Shown here piece after piece: positions 49,801 to 62,939 of a stretch of 64,000 nucleotides of DNA. The DNA comes from Anisakis pegreffii (Eukaryota > Nematoda > Chromadorea > Rhabditida > Anisakidae), in the NCBI GenBank assembly GCA_035041965.1, contig JAPYMA010001481.1, positions 216,574-280,573 of the forward strand. Direction: 5' to 3'. Under the pieces are notes generated by a model that was not told the origin of the DNA, ran no database searches, and was given only the letters and a program-made list of their open reading frames with translations. A program made the translations under genes and the position numbers. Positions within the stretch are counted from its first letter, which is position 1, and each line of letters starts with the position of its first letter.

Positions 49801-52800
49801 GAAGAATTTACAAGCTGATATGAGGAGATCCTATGATTTTGAGATGATGCACATTCTGCTTAATCATCGTATAAAAATACATTTTCATTGTCACACTCGA
49901 AATGGCATGATCGAAAAAGCGCATTTAATATCCATAACAACAGAGTGCTTTGCTTATACGATATGCATAACTTCATATTTTTAGCGCCGTAAACGCTCAG
50001 GAATGTCGTTTTTTACAATCGTTTATGAATATTTTTATCTGACTTCTATTCAAGCAGCACTGAATTCTTGCGATCGCTAAAAGAATCTGTTTGGCTGCTG
50101 CTGCTTGTTTATTACCTTCAAGCACTTTTAAGAAGGCTTAGATTGGTGCACCACTCACTATATGAGACGTTTATAAACAGTAATTTCGAATAGGCAGGCA
50201 ATCGTATAAGGTCATTTTCCAGCAACAATTAAGTATTTATGTTAAGCAACAAATGCATTTTGCATATTTCACTATTCATTAACAACATCAATGAAAATTT
50301 TTTCTTTTATAGTCATCATCATATTTGTCATATAGCCATCATTGCTGTTCCAGTCATTGCATAATATTTGATTATGCAAATTCATTCGCATTCGTGTACG
50401 TTGACACGATATGAACGAACGAATATCATTATTTCAATCAGTGTTGTACTTTAACACATTATTCTCATATACAAATTCCACAAAACACTGAATCGAAGGC
50501 GAACACCTCGAGAAATTTCAGCATATCTAATATGCATTATTCATTGCTATCGTTCGTTCATTTATTCAATCGTTTAATGACTTTACATTCATGAATTGAG
50601 AGTTTCTTCATTCAAATCATTTGTTTACTTCAAATGTTCGGACGTTTTGTTATTATCATTGCTCACATTCTTGTTCTTCCAGATAAATATTTAAAGACGC
50701 CATCTGATCAGTGACTAAAACTCAAAGAATGGCTAAATTTGAACACCGTTTGCTCTGTTTTCCATTTTGTATCCAACGCGTGATCACATTCTCCGAAATA
50801 TGTTTCATAAGATTTTTTGATGAATTTTCCGAAATTTACGTGAATGATTCATTTTCATTGAGCATTTATGAGTGCATTTCCGAGTAATTGCGTTGCTGTT
50901 CCAAAACAATATTTTCCGTATTGCTCATTCATATTCCGGGAAGAGGAAGAGTGTTCATTCGAAAACACAGCAATAGCAGTTGGGATGTTTGTGATGAGAC
51001 ATTTAGGCGTCCTTGTTTGCGACACTGTTAACATGTCCACCGAATGATTAATTTTTTGCTTATACTTCGAAAGTGCCATCTTTTTTCATCGATTCGATAT
51101 GATTGCGCTGTCGATATTTTTTCCGTTTTAAATCATATTTGTTCAGTACGTATGACGCATACATAGTTGTCTGTTTGCACAACAAACGATTGCTTTTGTT
51201 TAACCAACAACATTTCTGAATTTTAACGCATCAGAAATGAATTCAATTCATCTCAATTCGAAATTCAATTCATTAAATATTCAAGTTCATCAGAAAAAAG
51301 CACTTACATATCGTTTTTTTTGTTGAATACAATGCCTATTTGAATGTTAACAAATGAAACAAACTACCTCCATAGGCTGTTTGGACTGATTCTTCGGCTA
51401 ATAAACCACATTGACATTTATGGTTTCAATGGCCGGGCAGGCCACCTTCATAATAATTCAGTGCATAGCACCAGAAAAAAATTTAAAAAGTGATCTGGGA
51501 ATCCATCGATGGAGTGAGTGATGTGAAAATTGAATGTGAAAACAAGTAATGTGAAAACGCTGATTAGTGAAAATTGAAATTCGATCCAGTTTGGACGAGT
51601 TATACATGATCAGGAATCAGTAGACAGAAGAGATCAATTGGCTACCCAAATAAAAAACACACCACTGCAGTGGCATCCCATCATACCATAACAACTCCAG
51701 GAAATGTCACCCTTGTAATTCAAGCTATGATATCACCAAATTCACCGTTAAGGATGAATTTCATCCTCTGTGAGAACCACTAGACTTGAATGTGTGCATT
51801 CGCATTTATTACTGCTTCACCAAAACTGTCAACACTCTCTGAATATTTGCAACACATTGAAAAACCAGGATTATTCACCCGACCGTGATTTGACACACGA
51901 TCAATTCATTTATTTACATCCGATTGCTGGCATTTATAAACCCTTCACATTGATCATTCCGTCGCTCCACAATGTCTGATAGTCTCAGTATTGCGCCAAT
52001 CGAAAGAAATTCCATTTTTGTCATTCTCTGATACGGTGATTTCTCCAACCGTACAACCGTACCAGTTGAAATTTTCCCCACAAATAGGACCACAGCACAC
52101 GACGACTTACAAACTGAATTTCTAATGCTCTTTCCAGTGACTTCTAAGCTATTGATGAAAACATTCAACTCTGATTCAAGCAGTTTTTCAAGTAAATTTT
52201 TTTCCTTCTCTGGCCAATTGATCACTTTCAATCGCAATTTTTTGTAACAAAAAATTGAGAACTTATTATTTTTTTTCTCAGGAATCATTGAGTAATTCAG
52301 TTTATTTGTACATTCAGTAAATTTTCAGAAATATTTTCACAGTCAAGAAAATCAGAGTTCGAAAGTTCAAAGTCTCAGTTTTGAATTAATAAATAATCCC
52401 TGCAATATATTTATTTGATAGGTTATAAGTGGTTTATTACGTTTATTACATTTCATAATAAGAAAATGTAATAATTCTGTGTTTGATATGAAGTTTAGCA
52501 TTACGTCGTGAAAAAATGTATTTATTGATGACGCGAACTAAGTAAACATTGTGATACGAAGAGAAGAGATGGAATTTGTTTTTTTTTTCCCAAAAAATGA
52601 TCACACGGTGTATGAAATGCAAATTTTTCAAAATTTCATTCGTTCGATCATTAAAAAAAAGAGTAGCGTTCAAACAAAAGCTTTTTTTGAATAGTCGTAG
52701 TTTTTTAGTGAAATATTTGTCTACTTATAAATAGTGCACACTAAATTTCATACATCGTTCACATAGCATACATAGTTTGAAGATAAAAAAATACCGATTA

Positions 52801-52959
52801 ACAATACCGATTACCGATTATCAGTACCAATCAACAATTAATGGTAACTTTACGATTTTTGTGTGCATGCATGATGGTTCTGGTAAGTGCTTTCACAACA
52901 GCGATAGGGCGAGAGACACTGTTAGTGATAATGATATTTATAAGAACATTGATACTACT

Positions 52960-52976
52960 ACTACTACTACTACTAC

Positions 52977-53027
<51 letters not shown>

Positions 53028-53040
53028 TAACAATAATAAA
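52960..53040 (+). repeat. Compound (TAC)n(TAA)n microsatellite
   Basis: Eight consecutive TAC/ACT units pass into about 20 AAT units with few interruptions. It is translated as Thr then Asn runs in one frame, which is not evidence of a gene. Confidence 0.9.
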
Positions 53041-54452
53041 ATAATTTTAATAATAACAATAATAGTGATATTATTAAGAATGATGAGAAATATAACCAAA
53101 ATAATTGTAAGAATGGTAATAAAATTTTAACAGTAATAATTCAAATTTGTATTCATCAATGGAATTTTTCAGAGCGTTTTCAAGTGATTCATTCGAACGC
53201 ATCAGTAAGCGTACTTTGCTTGCTAAGCCCTTCTTCGAATTTATCAGTGACTGATAAAGGAAGGCTTTGTTGATAACAACAAACGATTGCTTGCTTGAAA
53301 TGCGATTTAATTTTTGATTCGCATTTCTTATGAACATACGTTCTAGCATTCTTACAGCATTGCTACGGCTATATATCACTTACTCATACAAGGAATGTTC
53401 ATTTGACAAATAATGTGAAGAGTTGATTAGCGCTGTTGTTGTAGTCGAATAGTGCTCAATTATTCTCAACTGACTTCGAATTCCCTGATAGAAACACGAA
53501 TCTTCAGTGTAATACATTTCTGTGATGAGAATAGATTAGTATCAAATAATCTTATTGTGAACCAACTCATTCTCTGTAGACTCAAGTTAAATTGTTACAT
53601 TAAACTGTAGACAGAATTGTTACATTCAAGTTAATTGGTGCTTTCTGATTGTAGGGCCGGGGCAAGGTTTGCCTTAAGCAAGTTGATTGACAACTTTAAT
53701 TGATTTGATCGATCAGCATTCTGTTTAAAATGATTTCGTTGAAGAATTATTCAGGATATTGGTTATTGTTCGCATTGGAATTTTATTATACACTGTTGAA
53801 AATTCATTTATTTGTTCGATTGATTGATGTGTTGTTTGTATGCAAATACTACGTTTGTTTAAGTTCAGTTTGATTGAGATGGTTGAGTTCATTAACTTTG
53901 ATTGAGTGCACAATGCTGTCATTCAGAAGGACTAATATTAGCTCTTCGTTAAGATAGAAGGAGAACTTTGTTGAGAAATTATTTTGACTGTTATTCATTC
54001 ATTTGTTTAGTGAATGAGCATTTGCAATAAATTCATTGAAAGCATGCAAATGCCCTTTCATCATCAGTATACATTCCTCTGTTCTTTTCTTTTTTGAACA
54101 TCATTCTTTTCATAGAATCGATGATGTTTAGAACCAAGAAAGCTGTTGATGTTTTTGAATAATCTTTTCTAAAGCGTTCGTTTGGTAATAAGTTCAGAGG
54201 TCTGTTTTAAAGTTATTCGTCGATCATTACTCAGCGATTTTCGATTTGATACTTTTCTCTTGATATGATCGGATAGGTGATGTATTTGAGACGTTTCTTA
54301 ATATGATAGGACAGACGGTGGCGTTACGTAAGAGATTGGTGGCGTTTAGAAAATCGAATGTTTCGATTCATTTTCAGTGATCATACGAATTGTGGGTCGG
54401 AACAGCCTCAGTTGATCCGAAGTGATTGTTAATAAACAAATATCCGAAAGGA

Positions 54453-57400
54453 ATGGATGAAAAATTGAAAATCATACAAAATCTACTGGACGAAATCAGT
54501 GAACTGAATGATTTATCACCATCAACTTGTGCCAGATCTGCGGATGCACATCAGATCAGTGACGATATAATCCATGTTGGTCGTTCTCATTGTTTTTTTT
54601 TCCACGAAGCAATCAGCATTTGTGACAGTTGTTGGTGTGCACATATGCAGTGTTTATTTTCGACGTTTATTCTTTCGAGTAATTCATTGAACCGACAAAA
54701 GGGTCGTTTATAAAAGTTTGGAACGCTAGTTAGATAAAGGTTTGGATGAATATTGAGACTGATATGGTATTTTTGAAATATGAGCTTCATATAAAGACGA
54801 AAGCGATTGCAATGTGGAATGTAATCGCTGTCACCATCTCATAGAAACGATCATAACGTTGATTTCCGGAACGAAATTGTTGAGAATTGGAGTAAGGAAA
54901 TCCCTTATGCAAACACGAATTGTTGACGAATGATGAATTTGGTAAAATGGAAAGCGAAATTCTATTGAATTAACAAATGAAAAGAAGGGGATAATTGCAG
55001 AAACTACTTCTTATTCGAAGGATCTTGTCGTGTTCTCCACCAATCTCTCCAGATGTAATGACCACTTATGCCTTGCTCAATGCCGACAGAAGGTCATCCT
55101 CATCGCCATCTTCATCCAGAAAATCCTCCTCAACTTGTACGTTTCACTCGATCCTTAATAAGAATAGTCTCTAATTCACTTAACGCTAAAAAGCTCACGC
55201 ATTAAAATGTTCTGTTCCAGGTTCGAACTGAAAACATTTCTTTCTATTCATATCACTTGTCATGTCGTATTGCATTCTAGAATGATACTATTTCCGATAA
55301 TTCATACCATTATGAAATCAACCGTGATAATCGTAGTGAATCGCAAGGTATCATGAGAATCGCAAGATATTATTCACAAGCATATTATTCTAATATTGTT
55401 ATGTGACCATCAAAACAATAATAATATCATCACTACTAGTGTTATTGATATATTTTAGCACTATCGAAGTATTTGATAACGCACACCATACTGAACAACG
55501 AAGAGAGCAGTGATCCTCGTGTGGTTGCACGCTCTGCGTATGATTCTGATAATTATGCGAAATGCATTCGAATCATTGAAAAATTACTGGCACAAAACAA
55601 TAATCAAATTGATCGGTATATTTTATCGCATGATTTCAGCAAATAACTGTAATGAATAATCACAAATTCACTATCGATTCATTATTAAGCTTTGCTTAAA
55701 TGACTGGTTATATGAAAGCCTTCTACTTCAAACTTGCGCAATCGTTCTGTTGAATGCTGAAAATTTAACTGGTACAATAATTCAGCCACTTTATTTCATT
55801 CAGATGAATCGTTGTAGTAGAATAATAAGCAAATGAAGTGAATTTACATTTCTGAATGACAAATTTCATTGACATAAAGAATTATTATGCAGTGATTTCG
55901 AGAGGGATTTAAATCATTTGTTCGATTTCATTTGAATATTAACTGATTAATTTGCAGTGAAATGATAAATCTGTGTCACGACTCATACAAAAAAATTGTT
56001 GCAAATGCTTTGACAGTTGAAGAACGCTATAAATTTTGCAAATGGTGGCGAATTTTTCTCGGTAACTCTAATCTTTGATCACTTTCAGTTTTTCAGTCTT
56101 GAAACTCACAACACTGAGGGATATGAACTAAAAATTCTGCTGAAGTGCACTGAAAACTCAGTTCAAGTTGCACATGTCCTTATCAATTAATCGTACTGTT
56201 TGAGAAGAAAATAGCAAAGATAATAAATTTGTCTCGTCGTACAGTAACTGCAATTATGATCAGTCAGTTAATGATTAAAAAGCAGCCCGTCTGTCTAACA
56301 AACGATTCATTTTATAAGGGAACAATGAATCAGTTATAAACTCACATGAATGCTCACCATGCCAAGCATTTTTTCTGTTCTCATAGCACTTAATGAAGAA
56401 AAGTGAAAATGTTCCCATTTTATAGTGCTCTTATGTTCATGATTCATATAATCGCAGATCTTCACCGCGAGTCATCAGATTTGTCGATATCGTCGACGAC
56501 TTCATAAACTTTGTGATTTTCAAGACACAATAAGATTAATTCGTAATCGTTTTGCAGAGAGCATTCGTACGAGCGATTCATCTCGCATTGAACGATTGCA
56601 ACTGATTGACTGCAAAACGCAATGTCTTTTGGAGAGTCAAAAAATGGTTGAAAACGAGAACGCAGATCAATTGTACCATTACACAGAACAGTTGATGAAG
56701 CTGAAAATCGATGCTTACGAGGTCATTTTTGGAGTATATCCATTCCATTCGCTATTTACATATATTTCTTGAACGATTGGAACACTCTACGAATATTTGC
56801 GTTCATTCTCGAGTGAAAACTTTTTTGGATAGACGAATTTTTGAATTCACTCTTTACTTTAACCTTTTTGGAGAAGTGCATTCAAAGCAAATGTTTTCTC
56901 TGTAACAAGAACATCACTCTTATAAATTCCATTAAAAGTAATGATTTTCAGCTGACTGCCAGTGCATACCGACCCTGTCATATTGAGTGTCTACGACGGA
57001 TTCAAAAAATTTGTGCACTAATTGTTGCTCACTTTGAGCGTTTCCCAGGTTAATCACCCTGTTATCATTCACTGTCATCATCCCAAATGTTCTGTTATCT
57101 GTTGTGCTCTCGCTGATAGTGCTGCTACGGTTAGGACACAATGTTCAAATATCTAGGTGTGGTTCGAAAAAATTGCATCAAATCTTCAGTTCAAACTTCA
57201 GTCATTCATACGATAATACCAGCAGTACAATAAAGGCTATAATAATAAATAACATATATGAATAAGACATAAAGAGTGACAATATCAATCGAAGTGATAC
57301 TCGCATTTTCAATAATAAACGAATAAAAAATTATAGAGACTGAGCAAATGCCGTTATGCATTGACGAAGGCCTTGAACTGTGCCGATACGCATTGGATGA

Positions 57401-58003
57401 GGCAAAAGTAGATGCGGATGCCTATGCTAGAGAGACTGGTGCCACCTTCGAGGACCTGTCCTATCTTGAGGTTTGTTTCACTTGTTATCATTCACTGTTG
57501 TTATTGAGTAAAATTTGTCAGTTCAAGCTTCAAGCTGATTCATATATAGTATGACACGACAATACCAGCAGTAACAATCAGTGAATTATAAAAGTATCTT
57601 GCAGAGCACCGAACTCATCAAGGAAATTGAATTGATTCTATACGAGAATGGCTATTCCGATCTAACAGCGCATTCGGATAGAGACTCTTGTGAATCAATC
57701 AGTTCCGAGGAAGGGCAGCAAAATGATAATAATGTTGGAAAATGCCATGAACAGTTACGATGTAAACAACAGGACAACAGTTGTGGCAGCAATATTCACA
57801 AACACAATAATAATGATATTAATAACAGTGATAATAATGGGACTCATAAAGTCAGTAATCACGATAATAATGAACACAACCGTATCAACAACTTCAAATA
57901 CAAGCATCAGATCAGTGTACACGGTTCTCCGCTACGGAAGCACATCGTTGAACAAACAGCCGCAATTACCAATACCGACGATTCATCCATCACTCATTTA
58001 TAG
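54453..58003 (+). CDS. Divergent 14-3-3-like protein with Ser-rich N-terminus and Asn-rich C-terminus
   Basis: Eight exons join in phase to 437 aa: 54453-54575, 55001-55136, 55459-55615, 55958-56061, 56558-56721, 56952-57048, 57337-57470 and 57605-58003. The middle (about residues 95-325) follows 14-3-3 from helix B onward. INLCHDSYKKIV resembles signature 1 (RNLLSVAYKNVV), LIVAHFERF and LCRYALDEAKVDAD resemble the FSVFYYEIL and AFDEAIAELD helices, and YLESTELIKEI resembles signature 2 (YKDSTLIMQLL). Ordinary 14-3-3 proteins are about 245 aa dimers that bind phospho-Ser/Thr peptides. Here, by eye, K49 is kept (K150) and Y128 is kept (Y227), but R56 aligns with L157 and R127 with A226. Residues 75-86 are Ser-rich, and after about residue 330 the tail is Asn/His-rich, partly from AAT/AAC repeats. 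The exon 1/2 border (CAT/GTTGGT) and the end of exon 8 are the weakest points. A TTTTCAG 76 nt upstream may be a trans-splice site. A poly(A) signal AATAAA occurs at 58785-58790. Confidence 0.68.
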
Positions 58004-59863
58004 ATCTTAATTTGACATCTTAAAAAACACCTTGTATGTTATAAGATATTAATCAGTCGTACTTGAACTGCTTCTGGACGATCGAATCGAATTGGGAATG
58101 GAATCACGAGGATTGCGGAGATTGTGTATTTCCAAGGTTGTCAACAGTTGCATGTTCAATGAAATGGTCGTAACTCTCAGTCATAATAATGACGACAATA
58201 TATATTTAGATCGAGGAAACTCTCTCAAGTTTATCGCTGAAATCACCGAAAAGTCCAACAATTCTAATTTTTGGCTTTCATTGGTCGATTCTGATGAAGC
58301 GAGTACTTTATCGCCAGTAATTTTATCGAAAGTAAAATTCTCAAGACGGTTTCTGACATGTGATGACCATTACTAGAATGTGCACTATGAACACGTAAAT
58401 TATAAGTCACGAATTTTGCTGCATCAATGCAAAACGCACTTGTAATGTGTTGATTTCGTGGAGAAACACTTATGATCTGATATGCAAAACGACCTCATTT
58501 AATACGATTTCGTTGCACACAACTAGTCAACTCACGAACCAAACCATCGCATTAAACGAGGCCGACTTCAGTCTAAAAGCTGTTTTTTAAAATGTGTTTG
58601 ATATAAATTCTTGTGCATATTACACGTATTCTGCAATTTTTGTGCATATTATGCGTATTTTAAATGTTCTTAAAATTTCTTTGTATTATACGTATTCTTG
58701 ATATAAACTTTTGTGCTTTGTGCATATACGTATTTTGTGCATATAGATAGCATTGATGTGCTTATATTTGTTGATGAATGATTAAATAAAGGGAATTAGT
58801 GTAGAAATTGATTGCTTTTTGCAGTTTATGCTAGCATATCGAACCGACTAGAGGCAGTTTTGTGGATTCGATTAGTAACTTTGGAATTTTTTTGACAAGT
58901 ACTGCTGATGAATATGAAATAATCGAAAAAGTGAGTGGATGTGGAATAAGACTAACTTAACGAGTTCATTCATGTGAAAATACAAAAACTTTCCAATTTA
59001 ATGGGAATGTATGAAGTGAAACTTTACTAAAAAAACACGAATAAGAGTTATTATCATAAAGCAAACAAAAAATAATGATATTCAAAGTGAACATGAGCAA
59101 AAAAGGTGATCAATTAATGATACGAAAACAATGATTCAATTGATTACAATTTACAGATGTATGAGTACACTCGCAATTCAATAATAACAATCAAACATAT
59201 AATTACAAAAGAACAAAGCACGTACACTACACTCGAAATGAAATACCGTTCTCAAGCTGTCAACAAACGGTACCAACAACAACAGCTAATGAATATGATA
59301 AACATAACCTCATTCAACCAATCATCATAATCGAGGTTTTAAAAAAGATTGAACCGTCATCAGAGAACGAAATCTTCAAAAAGCTTCAAGATGAAATATT
59401 TGAAACGAGAACAATTTACAACTGAACGTTTAATGAAGTGATTTGAAAAATTTGATACAGGTAAAGATAAAAATGGAGCAAATTCTGCGTTACCAATCAA
59501 AATGAAATCTCAAATTCTCCAATACTAAGAAAGAATTTCTCACGAAAATGTCTGATAAATGATCTGTATTCCAGATGCATTTTCATATCAAGACTGAAAT
59601 GAGGTGAAACAAATTTCGAGATACAATCATGTACTGAACTGATATTTGATATCGATAAATATACAAGCCGTCAACACATTCACACAAATAACATCGAATT
59701 AATTTAAAAGATATTAACACTGAATCAAACAATCAAAAACTACCGCTCAGTATTGCATTCACAATAAAACTGCTTAGAATCTCATTGCAGTATGTGCACC
59801 AACAATTTTAAAACTCAGCATATTACACGACACAAATGCTGATACTTCACTGGATGAATTCAA
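58004..59863. other. Intergenic region between the 14-3-3-like gene and FEN1 (convergent)
   Basis: About 1.9 kb of AT-rich DNA. It has a loose tandem repeat at 58608-58745 and an AATAAA at 58785-58790. The open frame at 58092-58376 (94 codons) includes a possible donor (TTCCAAG/GTTGTC) and might be an alternative 3' exon of the 14-3-3-like gene, but no acceptor of matching phase convinced me. Confidence 0.45.
58608..58745. repeat. Imperfect tandem repeat with unit around TTTGTGCATATTAYRCGTATT
   Basis: The words TTGTGCATATTA, CACGTATTCT, TTGTGCATATTATGCGTATT, TTATACGTATTCT and TTTGTGCATATAC recur about five times in 140 bp with variable spacing. It reads as a decayed minisatellite. Confidence 0.55.
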
Positions 59864-62800
59864 TCACTTTTTGAGTTTCTTAGCGAGATTTGAGCCCCTT
59901 TTTTTAGTCTCCTTTTGCTTTTCTTTCGTATCTGTTGCCTTCCGTTTCGCTGCGGTCGGTTCGGTGCGAACGGTTGACTGCACCTTGAAGAATGAATCGA
60001 TTCGACCTTGTTGTCCTGACTGTCGACCTTTTTCCATTCTTTGTAAACTGCTTTTTATTCTTTCCTCACTGCAATACGATTCATTCAACGAATAAAGCAC
60101 GTGAACAATTTCATGACTTGGAGTGCTTTAAGCAAAATTCAATTTTAATCAGTGTCTATTTCAATGCAAATTTTTTGTGACTCATCAAAAAAACAACACA
60201 AGAAACGTGAAGAAAACTCCCCATTCGTGTGTCTTTATAAAACTGTCTTATGGAAACGATTAATTAAACAACGATTAATCACGAGTCATATGGTTGTTGG
60301 TCCCAATTTACTATACGCTAAACCGTAAAACATCAAATACAACTCAAAAAATTCCAACTTTAAACTGAAAAAATTTATTTCGACAAAAAAAAACAAACTG
60401 AAAACATACCTGAAATTTTTCTCGCCACATAAATACTGAACGATCGCATCAATGTCAGGTTTACCCCACTGCAGCTGAAATATTCAACGAAACTACGGTA
60501 ATATCTCCTTTCATTCTTTCGATGAATGCACTTGGCAAAAAAAAGCTGATATATCTTAACAGTCACTCCAACAAACGAATTTCAATTATTTCAAAACGTC
60601 CCTTCAATCACATCTCACTAATAAATCAATAGAAAGATGTGATAAAGTAATATCTCATGCATTTCGTAAGATGTTTCTACAAATTCTTATTACATTTCAG
60701 CTAAAAATTCTTCAGATTCTTTATCTCGTTCTAAAAATTTGGAAATGATCAAATATTCAGCACAAACAAATAAGAAGTACGACCAATTTCAAAACAAACC
60801 GTCAAGTTTTCGCATGAATCAACTTCCGGTTTTATGAAGAGCCTGCGAGCTTCTTCGTATTGCCAGTTCTCAGGAACTGGGTATTTCTGGAAATCAAAAA
60901 AACGTTTTAAATCAAAATTTCAAGCTTTGCGAATGACAGCAACGAATCAATTAATAAATCAAAAAACTGATACTCAAAAACAACGTAATCGACTGAACAC
61001 AATGTGAAAATTCAAAATGAAAACCTATTGAAGAATTATAACTTTTTTATAACAAACCTCAGTGTCGATATTCTCGAGTACATTTTCAATTGTTTTGTGT
61101 TTTTGGATTAATTCGAACGCCTTTTTCGGCCCGATACCACGAATCGTTTTCGTGTAATCACAACCAAGAAGAATGCATAAATCCACGAACTGTGGCATAT
61201 CCATTTCAAAATCCTTCAAAACTTGGTCCAAATTTATTTCCTTGACTGGTAACTTCTTCATTTCACTGCAACGGTTTTCATTTTTTAAAAATTAACGCAT
61301 TCACAAAATATCTCGTATTCATTCGTATCTGTGACAGTCTTCACTCCTTCCCTTTTCTCAATATGTATTGAAATCGTTAGATATTTCTTCAACTCATAGT
61401 TGGAGATATTTCTTCAACCCTATCGGCACGCTTCCACACACGCAAATATGTCAGCTTAAAGTGAAATCAATCTATTTTGTAATTGAATAAAATTGTTTAC
61501 AATGAAAATTCCAAAAGTTTTCTGATCATAGTAATTGAAAAATACTGAATGCATCCTTTTCTTGACATAAACATTCACAAGCAACTTATCAATATTTATG
61601 CATGACGAAATGATGCAAAATACCTTGCGGTCAGTTGTCTGAGTAGAATTTTGGTGCCAAACGCTAATGCATCCATATCTTCGGTGGCTGTCGCGAAAAC
61701 TTTTCCGGATCGAACCAGAGCTGCGCACTGTGCCTCTGCTTCACAAGGAGCTTCTACCACCGGAACACCCATCAACCTGAGCAACTTCTTCGACTCTTCG
61801 TTTTGCTCTTTTGTCACCTTGAGAGATTTTCGTTATTTCCTCATAAATTAGTTCATAATACAATGATTAGTTATGAATCGAGAAAACCAATTTAGAATTT
61901 TTTGGAATAATTTGAAATTTGATAACGAACAATAACTGGATCGTTCTTATCATAATTGTGCTCCGCAGACACATATCTCAATAGTCAGAATTAAAACGGT
62001 TTTGGTTAAAACCAACAATTGATTCGAGTTTGGCGATGGTTTTCACCAGCAGCTTTCTCATCTCTGAGATATGATGAATTCTACATACAACGCTTGAAGT
62101 TACCCTTATTTTGTTCATATACCAAATAAATAAGATTAACAGTAACCATCACAATAAACTTCTGGATTGAAATGAAGTAATTCTTCAAGAAACCTTAACA
62201 AGTCTCCGGTCGAATTTCTCCACCGCAATCGTATCACCCTTTTCTTTGGCATCTGCCAGCTGTTTTTCTGCTTCGGCTCTACGTTCCGCTCGTTTCACCA
62301 GTTCTTCAGACTTCATTTCGGGTGGCTTACCATCGAACACGTAAACTGGTTTGATACCATTGGTGATCATTCGAACTGTTCGATAGAACATTCCCATCAA
62401 ATGGCTAAATCATTTTCATTTATTCATTCATTCTATTCCATTTCAACTCAAATTTTCATTCGAACAAAAATTCAGTTGCACATACAGTGAAGGACGCCCC
62501 AATTCGAGCATAGTAAACTAAAATACATTTGAATCTTAACAGTTGAGGCAGTGACTCAATTTGTGTTGAACAATAGTGCCGCACTGGATTCATGAGGACA
62601 TTCAGTAAAAATTATGGACGTTCTCGGAAATTCTTCTTGAGTATGATAAACAAAACTGTTTCCAAATATGAGTAGCTACGAATCAAGAAAACCGATTTTA
62701 AAATGAAATGAAAAAATAACAGAAATACGACTAGCAATAATGAATGAATCATACCTTGTTGTTTCACCGGATTCATCTTGCAACTGATTACCACCTTGAC

Positions 62801-62939
62801 GAACGGCAATTAAGAACTGATACAGACACATTGAAGCATCGATCGCGACGATTCGACCAAAATAGTTCTTGATCTCGTTCAGCTTAACGCTTGTTGGTGA
62901 ATGATCACCGATCACTTTCGAGAGATCTTTAATTCCCAT
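59864..62939 (-). CDS. crn-1: Flap endonuclease 1 (FEN1/CRN-1)
   Basis: FEN1 removes 5' flaps during Okazaki-fragment maturation and base-excision repair. The C. elegans form CRN-1 also acts in apoptotic DNA degradation. Seven in-phase exons: 62755-62939, 62194-62404, 61624-61817, 61058-61265, 60800-60886, 60410-60474 and 59864-60068, giving 384 aa (human 380). The N-terminus is [12 protein letters not shown]. Metal-binding acids are all in place: [35 protein letters not shown] and GCDYTKT, followed by the helix-hairpin-helix [13 protein letters not shown]. The C-terminus has the PCNA-binding box QGRIDSFF and a basic Lys-rich nuclear-localisation tail ending KKLKK. Start and stop leave nothing missing, so this is a complete, normal family member. 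It is transcribed towards the 14-3-3-like gene. Confidence 0.97.

Larger units (their letters stand above)
44406..54452. other. 10-kb intergenic spacer, no supported gene
   Basis: The largest gene-poor stretch in the window. It contains a 17-bp direct repeat exactly 100 bp apart (44781 and 44881), a GC-richer patch at 45210-45590, an ATT-rich tract (46640-46850) interrupted by a hAT-like fragment, and a compound TAC/TAA microsatellite (52960-53040). The longest open frames (51914-52288 minus; 46518-46952 minus, which is Asn-rich from repeats) carry no recognisable domain. Hidden short exons cannot be excluded. Confidence 0.5.

Noticed and set aside
51914..52288. 124-codon minus-strand frame
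   Set aside because: No recognisable family, no matching exons nearby and overlapping frames of similar quality on the other strand.
54576..54579. Donor at CATGTTG/GTCGTT for exon 1 of the 14-3-3-like gene
   Set aside because: It would put exon 2 in a frame whose end does not fit exon 3. The donor CAT/GTTGGT keeps all phases consistent.
56458..56557. Upstream extension of exon 5 in the 14-3-3-like gene (open frame from a CGCAG acceptor)
   Set aside because: Its phase does not match exon 4. The later acceptor TTTTGCAG at 56551-56557 joins in phase and fits the family better.
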